Source: Psychrobacter submarinus (GTDB lineage Bacteria; Pseudomonadota; Gammaproteobacteria; Pseudomonadales; Moraxellaceae). From it: a stretch of DNA of 64,000 nt. Below are positions 8,210 to 16,073 of this stretch, one piece after another. How positions within the stretch are numbered: position 1 is the stretch's first letter; every line of letters starts with the position of its first letter. The notes beneath the pieces are model-generated. The model was not told the DNA's origin. It saw only the letters and a program-made list of their open reading frames with translations, and ran no database searches. The DNA lies in contig NZ_CAJHBQ010000002.1 of the NCBI RefSeq assembly GCF_904846685.1, forward strand, positions 62,001 to 126,000, read 5' to 3'. Made by a program: the position numbers and the translations under genes.

Positions 8210-9439
8210 ATGCAAGCAATCAAATTACCGACGCAGCCACCAAGCTCACCGCACCCTATTCTCAATTTGAGCTTTCGCGTTTTCTTTAGTGGGGCGGCAG
8301 TCTTTGCAGTACTTATCATGACTTTATGGGCGTTCGTTTTTACCAGTCATACTGATATCGCCGCGCAGACATTGAATCCGCTGTATTGGCATGGTCATGA
8401 GATGATTTATGGTTATGCTTTAGCCGTGGTCGCAGGTTTTTCATTGACCGCTGTGCAGACTTGGACTGGGGTGAAGATGCCTCATGGCTATAAGCTGCTA
8501 GCTATTTTTAGCTATTGGTTAATTGCGCGCTTAAGCTGGCTAGCCTTTGGTTTAGGTCTAGATGTTGGTGCGGGGCTACTACTATTAGCGGCTATATTTG
8601 ATATGTTGTTTGTCGCCTCAATGGCGTGGGTAGTGTTTCGAGCCGTACTGCAAGTTAAGCAATACAAGCAAATGGGGATTTTGGCCAAACTTGCGCTACT
8701 CACCTTAGGCAACGGACTGTGCTATTGGGGCATTTTTGCTAATGATATGACTGTCACTAAGATAGGGGTGTATTTAGGGTTTTATCTAATTATCGGCTTA
8801 GTGTTGACGATTGGCCGGCGCGTGGTACCGTTTTTTATTGAGCGCGGATTGGCCCATGATGGTATTGATGTCAAAGTACGCAATAGCAAATGGCAAGATG
8901 TCTTGAGTCTGGTTTTTTTCTTGACTTTTTTTATCATTGATCTATTTTATCCTAATAAATATCTGCTCACTATCACTGCTCTTGGCGTCGCTATAGTCAA
9001 TCTCATACGTTTAGCCGGTTGGTATCACCCAAAGATTTGGCAAAAGCCTTTACTTTGGTCCTTGTATTTAGCGTTTTTGGGCATGTGTTTAAGCTTCGTC
9101 TTATATGCTTTGCAGCCTTGGCTTGGCTTTAGTCACAGTCTGGCGGTACACGCTTTATCTATCGCTGGCGTTGGTATGATGACACTGGCGATGATGGCGC
9201 GAGTATCATTAGGGCATACAGGGCGCAATATTCATCAGCCGCCAAAGATGGTCAATGTGATGTTTGCGCTCATGGTATTAGTATTTGTCAGCCGCGCATT
9301 TTTACCTATTATCGCTGTCGAACATTACTTATTATGGGTGATGATTGCGCAAGGCGCTTGGATTAGCTGCTTTGTACTATTTTGCATCAGCTATTTACCG
9401 ATATTGTCCAAGCCCAGACCAGATGGTTTGTTTGGTTAA
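8210..9439 (+). CDS. nnrS: NnrS family heme-copper membrane protein
   Basis: NnrS proteins are twelve-helix membrane proteins with heme and copper that protect against nitric oxide stress. The 409 residues are almost all membrane-spanning and contain the family's histidine motifs: WHGHEMIYGYA (about residues 61-71), VAGFSLTAVQTWTG, and MMARVSLGHTGR. Length is normal for the family. An NsrR-type operator lies upstream and nsrR begins 27 bases after the stop, so the two form a small nitric-oxide response unit. No hmp, norB or nirK gene is in the window. Confidence 0.9.
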   Translation: MQAIKLPTQPPSSPHPILNLSFRVFFSGAAVFAVLIMTLWAFVFTSHTDIAAQTLNPLYWHGHEMIYGYALAVVAGFSLTAVQTWTGVKMPHGYKLLAIFSYWLIARLSWLAFGLGLDVGAGLLLLAAIFDMLFVASMAWVVFRAVLQVKQYKQMGILAKLALLTLGNGLCYWGIFANDMTVTKIGVYLGFYLIIGLVLTIGRRVVPFFIERGLAHDGIDVKVRNSKWQDVLSLVFFLTFFIIDLFYPNKYLLTITALGVAIVNLIRLAGWYHPKIWQKPLLWSLYLAFLGMCLSFVLYALQPWLGFSHSLAVHALSIAGVGMMTLAMMARVSLGHTGRNIHQPPKMVNVMFALMVLVFVSRAFLPIIAVEHYLLWVMIAQGAWISCFVLFCISYLPILSKPRPDGLFG

Positions 9440-9466
9440 ATTTGAATTGTTAAGGAGCATCTGCCC

Positions 9467-9997
9467 ATGAAGTTGACGAACTATAGTGATTATGCGCTGC
9501 GCTCCTTAATCTATCTCGCCGTAAAGCCTGAGCCGCAGGCTTTAGCGAACATCAGTGATATTGCTAACAGCTATGATATCTCGAGAAGCCATCTGACAAA
9601 GATTATTCATCAATTAGGTCAATTGGGTTATATAGAGACGATTCGCGGTAAAAATGGCGGTATCAGGCTCGCCCGTGCGCCTGAAAATATCAATTTAGGT
9701 ATACTCATTAAGCAGATAGAGCCGGACTTTGCGTTGGTTGAGTGCTTTGCGGCAACTGTACCTAAGACTGATGCCACGACGCAACAAGGCTTACCGATAA
9801 CCTTGATTGATGAAACGGCTGATGAGACAGCTAACAAGGCCTCATCAGTTATAAAGCAAGGCTGCGTCATCAGTCCTGTATGCCGATTAAAGGGGGTGTT
9901 TTTTGAAGCCCTTACTGCTTTTGTGAGCGTTTTAGAGGGCTATACTTTAGCTGATATCATTAATAATAAAATTGAATTAAAGGCTTTGTTATCTTAA
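9467..9997 (+). CDS. nsrR: Rrf2-family nitric-oxide-sensing repressor NsrR, with an insertion in the Fe-S loop
   Basis: Iron-sulfur repressor that releases DNA when nitric oxide attacks its cluster. The N-terminal winged helix is clear: KLTNYSDYALRSLIYLA, then SRSHLTKIIHQLGQLGYI, then RGKNGGIRLA. The three cluster cysteines are C93 (VECF), C133 and C139 (GCVISPVCRLK). In E. coli NsrR the first two are separated by four residues; here 39 residues separate them, an insertion of about 35 residues rich in T, D, A and K. The rest aligns without gaps to the end, for a total of 176 residues instead of about 141. ATG is preceded by AAGGAG. Operon with nnrS. Confidence 0.88.
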   Translation: MKLTNYSDYALRSLIYLAVKPEPQALANISDIANSYDISRSHLTKIIHQLGQLGYIETIRGKNGGIRLARAPENINLGILIKQIEPDFALVECFAATVPKTDATTQQGLPITLIDETADETANKASSVIKQGCVISPVCRLKGVFFEALTAFVSVLEGYTLADIINNKIELKALLS

Positions 9998-10155
9998 TTC
10001 AGTATTCGTGCTAAACATCAGAAGCGATAAAACATCTGGCTCGGATGCATATAAGCAGCGATATCATGTAATAGCGTACTGCTTTATAGTAAAAGTTGTG
10101 CTATAACAATATATAACTAGCCTAAATATAGTCGATGCACTCTAAAAAGCGCATA

Positions 10156-10225
10156 GCGCTACTGGGATGAATTTTGCGCAGCCTCTGGGAACGCAGCACG
10201 CAAGTAAAATTTATACCAGTAGCGC
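10156..10225. repeat. Imperfect 70-bp inverted repeat
   Basis: The arms GCGCTACTGG-GATGAATTTT-GCG and CGC-AAGTAAAATTTATA-CCAGTAGCGC pair over about 23 bases, enclosing a central CAGCCTCTGGGAACGCAGCA. It fills much of the 299-base gap between nsrR and the SRPBCC gene. There is no T tract, so it is not a standard terminator. I found no second copy in this window. Confidence 0.6.
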
Positions 10226-10296
10226 GTTTAAATTTATATAACAGTTTTATTTTCAACTGACTATAGCTTCTCATTTCCCATAAAAGAGATAATCCG

Positions 10297-10740
10297 ATGT
10301 TTAAAATAAAAGTAGAGCGTACCGTAAATAAACCGATTGATGAGGTGTTTGAAGCCATAAGCGATCATGCCAGTTATGGATTATTCAAAGCGGTAGGGAC
10401 GGCTAAGCTACTAACAAAAGGCGATAACGAGCGTAACGGCGTTGGTGCTTTACGTACCATTCAGACGGGGCCAGTCAAATTTTGGGAGCGAATTACGGCG
10501 TTTGAGCGTCCGACTCATATGCAGTACAAGATTGAAAAAGCCAGACCTGTTAAAGTGGATCACCGCAAAGGGAGCATAGATTTAAAAGATTTAGGCGATG
10601 GTACTACGCAGGTAACATGGATATCTGAAGGTCGATTAGTGATACCATTACCCCTGATCGGCCGCTTGCTTGATCGCAAGATGCAAAAACAAGGTACGGT
10701 AGGATTTAGTAGTATACTCAAATCCGTAGAAAGCCGCTAA
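10297..10740 (+). CDS. SRPBCC (START/Bet v 1-like) family protein
   Basis: A 147-residue single-domain protein with the helix-grip ligand-binding pattern: VERTVNKPIDEVFEAISDH at the N-terminus, a central FWERITAFERPTHMQY and a C-terminal helix. Family members bind hydrophobic ligands; the ligand here is unknown. No signal peptide, so it should be cytoplasmic. GAGATAATCCG before the ATG gives only a weak ribosome site. Convergent with the DUF1244 gene. Confidence 0.78.
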   Translation: MFKIKVERTVNKPIDEVFEAISDHASYGLFKAVGTAKLLTKGDNERNGVGALRTIQTGPVKFWERITAFERPTHMQYKIEKARPVKVDHRKGSIDLKDLGDGTTQVTWISEGRLVIPLPLIGRLLDRKMQKQGTVGFSSILKSVESR

Positions 10741-10751
10741 TTTAGCGGCTT
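10731..10751. terminator. Short perfect hairpin over the SRPBCC stop codon
   Basis: AAGCCGCTAA-T-TTAGCGGCTT: 10-base arms, with the TAA stop inside the left arm. No T tract follows, so termination would be weak or Rho-assisted. It lies between two convergent genes. Confidence 0.4.
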
Positions 10752-10786
10752 CGTCTATTTTAAATTTTGAGCTTTATCTCGTAATC

Positions 10787-11098
10787 TTATTCTGCTTTGT
10801 TCTTAGCCGCTTCAAGCTCATTGAAGCGCGCTAACTGCTCAGGTGTGGCTGGCTGTTGATACTTCTGCTTCCACTCAGAGTAGGGCATACCATAGATCAG
10901 CTCACGAGCGTCTTCATAGTCGATGTCGATACCACGCTCCTCGCCAGCCGCTTTATACCACTTGGACAAGCAGTTGCGACAAAAGTCAGCAAGGTTCATC
11001 AGCTCGATATTTTGTACATCTTTACGCTCGTCTAGATGAGCCAATAAGCGACGAAATGCCGCAGCTTCTAGTTCGATATTGGACTCTAGTTTTGCCAT
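10787..11098 (-). CDS. DUF1244 family protein
   Basis: A 103-residue soluble helical protein with the family signature NLADFCRNCLSKWY (about residues 35-48) followed by YEDARELIYGMPYSEWK. The CxxC could bind metal, but this is not shown. Function is unknown. The C-terminus is longer and more charged than the core domain. ATG is preceded by AAGGA. It lies just downstream of the two metallo-beta-lactamase-like paralogues on the same strand, 63 bases away, and could be their last operon member. Confidence 0.82.
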   Translation of the reverse strand: MAKLESNIELEAAAFRRLLAHLDERKDVQNIELMNLADFCRNCLSKWYKAAGEERGIDIDYEDARELIYGMPYSEWKQKYQQPATPEQLARFNELEAAKNKAE

Positions 11099-11161
11099 AG
11101 TTTTTCCTTATCTTTACTGTGCATCTATAAATGCAGAGGCTTTTATTAAACTTAATCTTCC

Positions 11162-11905
11162 TTAAGCATTTTCAAGCTTAGGGCGAGCCTTATTTACGGC
11201 TTTAAGTAACGCTTCTTCAAACTCGCCTTGTTTAAATTTGACTAAGTAAGAGTGCGCGGCGCAGAAGTTACGTACGTCCCAGTCATGAGCAATTTGAGTC
11301 GCCCAGTCACAGTACTCTTTACCTGCATTCGGCGCGTCCTTCAGCGCTTTTTTGGTTGTGGGATGCAGCATCACCTCTGGCAACATTTTTTCGAGCAATT
11401 TAGAAGGAGGGCTCATAAAGGTATCATCAACGTGCAAGCTTTTACTAGCAGGATGATAGGCTAATAACGAGCCTGCATGAATCATCTCATTAGCATGGAT
11501 ATAATCGATGCCTTGGGACATAGAGAACTCAAGCTCAGGATAGCGCTTAGCGACCACATCACTCTCGACCAAGTCTTCACTCCAGTCCACCTCAGGCACT
11601 TGTTTGGCGTGGCGAGTACTGCCGTAAAAGGTAGCTTGCGGGAAATCTTGTGCCATCTGTGCGCAGTGAACCGTGTGGAATGGATGTACGTTCAATACCG
11701 CTTCGACGTCTTGACCGTTATTAGTCAATGCCATCACTTTATCGCGCACTTCACCTGTCAGCTTATAGCTGTCTAAGAAGATAAACTTGCCGGACTCTAA
11801 TTTGACAAGCGAGCACTGCGTACCGATATTGATAACGCCGCCGATGCGAAACTCGCCGCGTATGTTCCAAAACCCTGACCCTAGATCATGTATTTTTTCT
11901 GACAT
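11162..11905 (-). CDS. Metallo-beta-lactamase-fold-like hydrolase, paralogue A
   Basis: A 247-residue soluble protein. The pattern fits a metallo-beta-lactamase fold: LDSY early, NVHPFHTVHC (an HxxHxxH cluster where the family has HxHxDH), AGSLLAYHPASKSLHVDDTF (like the GS...L...GD strand), and CAAHSYLV with a late histidine. Substrate and activity are unknown. The start is the ATG at 11905, backed by AAGGAG; the frame stays open to 11992, but that extension reads through the adjacent MITE end. It is clearly paralogous to the gene at 12386-13159. Confidence 0.75.
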   Translation of the reverse strand: MSEKIHDLGSGFWNIRGEFRIGGVINIGTQCSLVKLESGKFIFLDSYKLTGEVRDKVMALTNNGQDVEAVLNVHPFHTVHCAQMAQDFPQATFYGSTRHAKQVPEVDWSEDLVESDVVAKRYPELEFSMSQGIDYIHANEMIHAGSLLAYHPASKSLHVDDTFMSPPSKLLEKMLPEVMLHPTTKKALKDAPNAGKEYCDWATQIAHDWDVRNFCAAHSYLVKFKQGEFEEALLKAVNKARPKLENA

Positions 11906-11928
11906 GGTTATTCTCCTTAATGATGTTA

Positions 11929-12204
11929 AGGCGTGTTGAACATTCGCAAATAGGCACTGCTGATCGCTAAAATTTTTCCAGACAAGGCACAAAGCGACGA
12001 TAATGCAGATGCCTTAGCGAGATTTGTAACGCAGTATGGGGCAATTTTAGCATCAGACCTCACGACAACAACAGGGACAGGACTCTTTTTTGCCGCTTCA
12101 TCGTTAAAAATAAGCGCTTAGAATGACTAAACTTATTATTTTTAACATCGAATCGCCTAAAAAATAGTCGCTGTCAGTGCCATGGTCGAATGTTCAACAC
12201 GCCC
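11929..12204 (+). mobile_element. TA-flanked palindromic MITE, copy 3 (276 bp)
   Basis: Same terminal repeats, with the first base changed (AGGCGTG instead of GGGCGTG). The left lobe is the short variant (CTGATCGCTAAAATTTTTCC ... GGGGCAATTTTAGCATCAG). In the right lobe the stem reads GTTAAAAATAA / TTATTTTTAAC, where the left arm of copy 2 has GATAAAAAT paired with ATTTTTATC. It lies between the two metallo-beta-lactamase-like paralogues and ends 23 bases upstream of paralogue A. Confidence 0.92.
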
Positions 12205-12240
12205 TAATAATTTTAATTGTAAACTCTATGATAGTACATC

Positions 12241-12286
12241 ATTTGATAAACAAGTCACTAGTAATTTGATAAACAAGTCACTAGTA
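12241..12286. repeat. 23-bp perfect tandem duplication
   Basis: ATTTGATAAACAAGTCACTAGTA occurs twice head to tail (12241-12263 and 12264-12286), followed by a degenerate continuation. It lies between MITE copy 3 and the stop of paralogue B. Confidence 0.95.
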
Positions 12287-12385
12287 AATAGTAATGGATT
12301 CAAGCCGCTAGTATCGTTACACAACTTTTGTAACTTGTCCCAAGCTTTACAGTTGCCGTAACTGCATATCGATTAGGCCTTTCGA

Positions 12386-13159
12386 TTAAGTCTGGCTAGA
12401 GGCCGCTTCTAAATCAGCGCGCGCGTTATCAATTCTCGATAGCAATGCAGCTTCAAACTCACCTTCTGCAAAGACGACTAGACCAGAATGGGCCCCGCAA
12501 AAGTTACGCACCTCTCGCCACTCGTGAGCAAGCTTTGTCGCCCAGTCGCAGTACGCTTTGCCAGCGTCAGGCTCATCTTTTAATGCTTTAAGTGTGGTCG
12601 CATGTAGGTTGATACCGGCTTGCACATCATTAAACTTCTTTGATGGCGGTATCTCAAAGGTATCGTCGACATAGATGCTTTGACTAGCAGGGTGATAAAC
12701 CAATAGTGAGCCTGAATGTACGGAGTCGTCTGGGGCGATGTAATAGATACCTTTTGGTTGTGAAAACTGTAGCTCAGGGTAGCGCTTAGCGACAGCGTCG
12801 CTTTCTACGTAATCCTTGCTCCAGTTGACCTCGGGTACCTGCTCATGATGGCGAGCGCTACCATAAAAAGTAGCGTGCGGAAAATCCTTGGCAACGCGCG
12901 CACAGTGTACGGTGTGAAAAGGATGTACATTGAGCACGGCTTCAATATCTTTACCATTATTGGTCAGCGCCAGCACTTGCTCGCGCACCTCACCAGTTAA
13001 AGTATAGCTATCTAGCAAAATAAACTTCCCTGATGCTAGCTTAACGAGCGCTGATTGATTACCGATATCGACCATACCATTTCTGACAAAAGAGCCTCTA
13101 ATGTTCCAAAACCCAGCGCCTAGGTCATGTATCTGATCTTTTTTAAATTCTTCTGACAT
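12386..13159 (-). CDS. Metallo-beta-lactamase-fold-like hydrolase, paralogue B
   Basis: A 257-residue paralogue of the gene at 11162-11905, matching along its whole length: IHDLGAGFWNIRG, LDSYTLTGEVREQVLALTNN, NVHPFHTVHC, the GSLLVYHPASQSIYVDDTF strand and FCGAHSGLV. The shared HxxHxxH cluster and the late GAH histidine support a metal site in both. The copies differ mostly in the central and C-terminal surface. The ATG at 13159 has GAGG upstream. Tandem duplication followed by MITE insertion explains the present arrangement. Function is not assigned. Confidence 0.75.
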   Translation of the reverse strand: MSEEFKKDQIHDLGAGFWNIRGSFVRNGMVDIGNQSALVKLASGKFILLDSYTLTGEVREQVLALTNNGKDIEAVLNVHPFHTVHCARVAKDFPHATFYGSARHHEQVPEVNWSKDYVESDAVAKRYPELQFSQPKGIYYIAPDDSVHSGSLLVYHPASQSIYVDDTFEIPPSKKFNDVQAGINLHATTLKALKDEPDAGKAYCDWATKLAHEWREVRNFCGAHSGLVVFAEGEFEAALLSRIDNARADLEAASSQT

Positions 13160-13330
13160 ATAAGCCTCTATAGTGAATGACGTTCACGAATGTATAAACG
13201 TAGTTTTTTAAGTGGTTTTTGAATAATTCTTTTTATTCATTCGGGAACCATAATACGCTTAATTAGTTAGACTTATCCCTACAGTAACTTTTGTTGTACA
13301 GGGAACATACAAGCCAAGTATGTAAGTCAG

Positions 13331-14278
13331 TTACGGACAGTCAGCGTAATCATAATTCGATATACGCGGGCTTATGCTATAGTCTTCTCGACCACATAAG
13401 AACTGATCAAAGCGGGTATCGCCATTGATATGGCGCTGCATCCACGCGATACTAGGCTTGCTTAGTAGCTTTTCATTCAAGCGGTAACTTGGACAGAGAT
13501 GGCTGGCGTTATTGACCTCAATCTTCATCTTAGGCCCTGTCGCTTGTTTATAAAACAAATTGGTATACTTGTTATTAGCCGCAATAACATCGTACTCACA
13601 GGAGATAACAAAAGTCGGCGTTGTTACTTCACCATAGCTTCTATCATGATAAGGGGCGAGTGGCATAATGGCGCGTACGTTGCTACGCGTAGATGCCAGT
13701 TTGAGCGCGCCGCCCCCGCCCATGGACCAACCAATTGCCCCTAAGCGATCAGGATCTACTATATTGCCTACGGTATTATCGCTGATTACATAATCTAAAG
13801 CGTGGCTTAGCTGCTTAGCGCGGCTATCGGGTCTATCATAAATAGAGTTGGTATTCATTGTAATCACGACAAAGCCCCAAGCAGCTAGGCGGGGTCCCAA
13901 CCATTTAATCGATGATTCATAAGAGACGTAGCCAGGTATCACAGCAATTGCGCCCAAACGTCCGCAGTTGCCAGCGTTAGTCGGATAGTAAATAGTGCCA
14001 CCGCCAAAGCCGTCTACTAACTCACGTGGTACTTTTTTGCTAGCAATGTTAAAGGGTCCGTTATTTTTTGTTTGACTTAAATTATCAGCGCTAATTGCAC
14101 TGTCAGTAATACAAGTGACATCTTGGTTGAGCGATGCTACCGACGTTGAGGTTGGCGTTGGCACTATGTGTGTCGTTTCTGTTAGTGCAATCTTAGCTGA
14201 AGCAGGCGCTGTAGACAGTAGCGCGTAGGTAGCTATTGTGATTGTAGCTATACTCAAACGCGTTAGGCAATTTATCAT
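13331..14278 (-). CDS. Secreted PETase-like polyester hydrolase / cold-type lipase
   Basis: Alpha/beta hydrolase of the cutinase-like polyesterase family that includes Ideonella PETase and the Moraxella cold lipase. The ATG at 14278 gives 315 residues and a clean signal peptide (cleavage after APASA, residue 28). The active site aligns with PETase: oxyanion Y117 (IPGY), G-W-S-M with S185 (GWSMGGGG), D230 (CEYD) and H260 (ASHLC). C227 and C262 correspond to the extra active-site disulfide seen in PETase; C295 and C314 match its C-terminal disulfide. The position of the PETase mobile Trp is Y210 (APYH). Two more cysteines (C56, C105) may pair. An upstream TTG at 14317 would only lengthen the leader. 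Confidence 0.88.
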   Translation of the reverse strand: MINCLTRLSIATITIATYALLSTAPASAKIALTETTHIVPTPTSTSVASLNQDVTCITDSAISADNLSQTKNNGPFNIASKKVPRELVDGFGGGTIYYPTNAGNCGRLGAIAVIPGYVSYESSIKWLGPRLAAWGFVVITMNTNSIYDRPDSRAKQLSHALDYVISDNTVGNIVDPDRLGAIGWSMGGGGALKLASTRSNVRAIMPLAPYHDRSYGEVTTPTFVISCEYDVIAANNKYTNLFYKQATGPKMKIEVNNASHLCPSYRLNEKLLSKPSIAWMQRHINGDTRFDQFLCGREDYSISPRISNYDYADCP

Positions 14279-14280
14279 AG

Positions 14281-14308
14281 TAGTTGTCTTTTGATAGTTG
14301 TCTTTTAA
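14281..14308. repeat. 14-bp tandem repeat upstream of the PETase-like gene
   Basis: TAGTTGTCTTTTGA followed by TAGTTGTCTTTTAA, immediately before the ATG at 14278 on the minus strand, where a ribosome site would be expected. No clear purine-rich ribosome site is visible there. Confidence 0.8.
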
Positions 14309-14549
14309 AAAGTTCAATGCATTGCTTAATAGTCAATCTTAACAAGAGAGTAAGCTGATAAAAGCCGATTTATAATAGGTTTTAATAGTTAATATGTCAA
14401 AGAGAGCGATGTATAAGCTTAGGACTTGTTGGACGTTGTTTTTGCTGGACGTTTAAGAATGTCCATACTCAGATAGAACACCGAGCCACTTGAGAGCCTA
14501 GGTGATAAGTATCAATAACATTTTGTGCCCTTAAAACCGATATCGCTTG

Positions 14550-14558
14550 TGCTATAGT
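14550..14558 (+). promoter_or_regulatory. Candidate extended -10 promoter for the MFS gene
   Basis: TGCTATAGT (TGn plus TATAGT), with no good -35 box. It is followed at 14575-14615 by an inverted repeat. The rest of the 385-base gap 14279-14663 shows no gene. Confidence 0.4.
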
Positions 14559-14574
14559 GCTTCATTAATTAATA

Positions 14575-14615
14575 AGCGCTAAGGGTTAGTAGGTAATTAA
14601 AATACCTAGAGCGCT
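14575..14615. repeat. Nested inverted repeat in the MFS leader
   Basis: The inner stem TAGGTA / TACCTA (loop ATTAAAA) is flanked on each side by the self-complementary hexamer AGCGCT. It lies between the candidate promoter and the GTG start, so it could be an operator or an mRNA hairpin. Confidence 0.5.
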
Positions 14616-14663
14616 ACTTTCTTTTTACTTACGCTTTTTAGCGTCCAATATAGTCAGTACTTT

Positions 14664-15881
14664 GTGAATCATTCTCTTAATCAAATACGAAATAGCTCGT
14701 CATCACTCAGCAACGCGCCCTCACTCATCCTAAAAATAACCATTGGTCTGATCGGAGTGTTTGCTTTTTTGCAAGTGTATTCTATCCAAGCGATTTTGCC
14801 TGTATTGATGGCAGATTTTTCGGCGACTGAGGTACAAGCAGGCATGGTTGTGGGCGCAACAATCTTAGCTATCGCTATTATGTCGCCGTTTTTGGGTATG
14901 TTGTCGGACGCAGTAGGGCGCAAGTCGTTTGTCGTTGGCGCTTTATTGTTTTTGACGCTACCTACTGCGCTGATTGCTCAGAGTACGACTATCGAGTGGA
15001 TAGGGCTATGGCGTTTTATCCAAGGCTTGTCGGTGCCAGGTATTACTGTGGTCATCATAGCTTATATCGGCGAGGAGTTTGAGGGTTCAAGTGTGACTGA
15101 GCTGATGTCTTTTTATGTCTCAGGCTCGGTGCTTGGCGGCTTTATGGGCCGGTTTTTATTAGGCCACTTGCATGAGTTTTTTGGTTGGCGACAGGCATAT
15201 TATGTGTTGGCTATATTGACGTTGATTAGTGCGCTTTGGGTAGCAAAGACGCTACCAAGCTCGAAGCATTTTGTAGCCAATCCAAACTTTCGCTCTGCCA
15301 TAAAAACGCTCGGCTCGCATCTCGTCAATCGCTACGTGGTCACCGCCTGCTTACTTGGCGCTTGTGTGCTATTTTCACTGGTGGGCTGTTTTACCTTTAT
15401 TAATCTATATCTCGCTGATACACCATACCACTTAGGTACCGGCGCACTTGCGAATATTTTTGCCGTTTATCTGATAGGGGTGATCATTACGCCGCTCTCG
15501 ACTATTCTATTGCGCCGCTTTGGCTCAGCGCGCACGATTATAGTGGCGGTCATTATCTCGATGCTTGGAGTGCTGTTGACGCTAGCGACGCCTTTATGGC
15601 TGATCGTTATCGGCCTAGGGGTGATGTCCTCAGGGGTGTTTGTGACTCAATCGGCGACCATCAGCTATATCGCGGTCAATGTCAAACAAGGCCGCTCGCT
15701 AGCCTCAGGGCTATATTATTTGTTCTATTACGCAGGCGGCACGGTAGGCGCTTGGCTTTGCGGTCTAGCTTATGCTTATGGGCAATGGCAATTTACGGTA
15801 TGGCTGCTATTATTCGTACAAGTATTAGCGCTGCTGATTGCAAGTTTTGGCATGATAAAAACCAAGTCAAAAGCTGCTTAG
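14664..15881 (+). CDS. MFS transporter, YnfM/AraJ-like efflux family
   Basis: Inner-membrane proton-linked transporter with 405 residues and twelve predicted hydrophobic segments. The loop 2-3 signature GMLSDAVGRK (about residues 78-87) and the motif-C-like ISGSVLGG-type stretch VSGSVLGGFMGR are visible, and the overall pattern matches E. coli YnfM. Substrate is unknown; drug or metabolite efflux is the family norm. The start is tentative: a GTG at 14664 without a clear ribosome site. The N-terminal 24 residues are serine-rich and cytoplasmic. Confidence 0.85.
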   Translation: MNHSLNQIRNSSSSLSNAPSLILKITIGLIGVFAFLQVYSIQAILPVLMADFSATEVQAGMVVGATILAIAIMSPFLGMLSDAVGRKSFVVGALLFLTLPTALIAQSTTIEWIGLWRFIQGLSVPGITVVIIAYIGEEFEGSSVTELMSFYVSGSVLGGFMGRFLLGHLHEFFGWRQAYYVLAILTLISALWVAKTLPSSKHFVANPNFRSAIKTLGSHLVNRYVVTACLLGACVLFSLVGCFTFINLYLADTPYHLGTGALANIFAVYLIGVIITPLSTILLRRFGSARTIIVAVIISMLGVLLTLATPLWLIVIGLGVMSSGVFVTQSATISYIAVNVKQGRSLASGLYYLFYYAGGTVGAWLCGLAYAYGQWQFTVWLLLFVQVLALLIASFGMIKTKSKAA

Positions 15882-16073
15882 CTTGTACAGCTATGATCGC
15901 TTGTTAGCCTACCACTTACGCAAGCTCACTTTACAGCGCATTTAAATTTTTTTAGTATTAAGCGTATCTTGATTTGAAATTATTAGTATTCAAATGGCTA
16001 AAACCTGCAAACTGAATTACTAAGCCATGTTAAGACACGAAAATAACGAACACCCTCAAAGGAAATGAGATTT

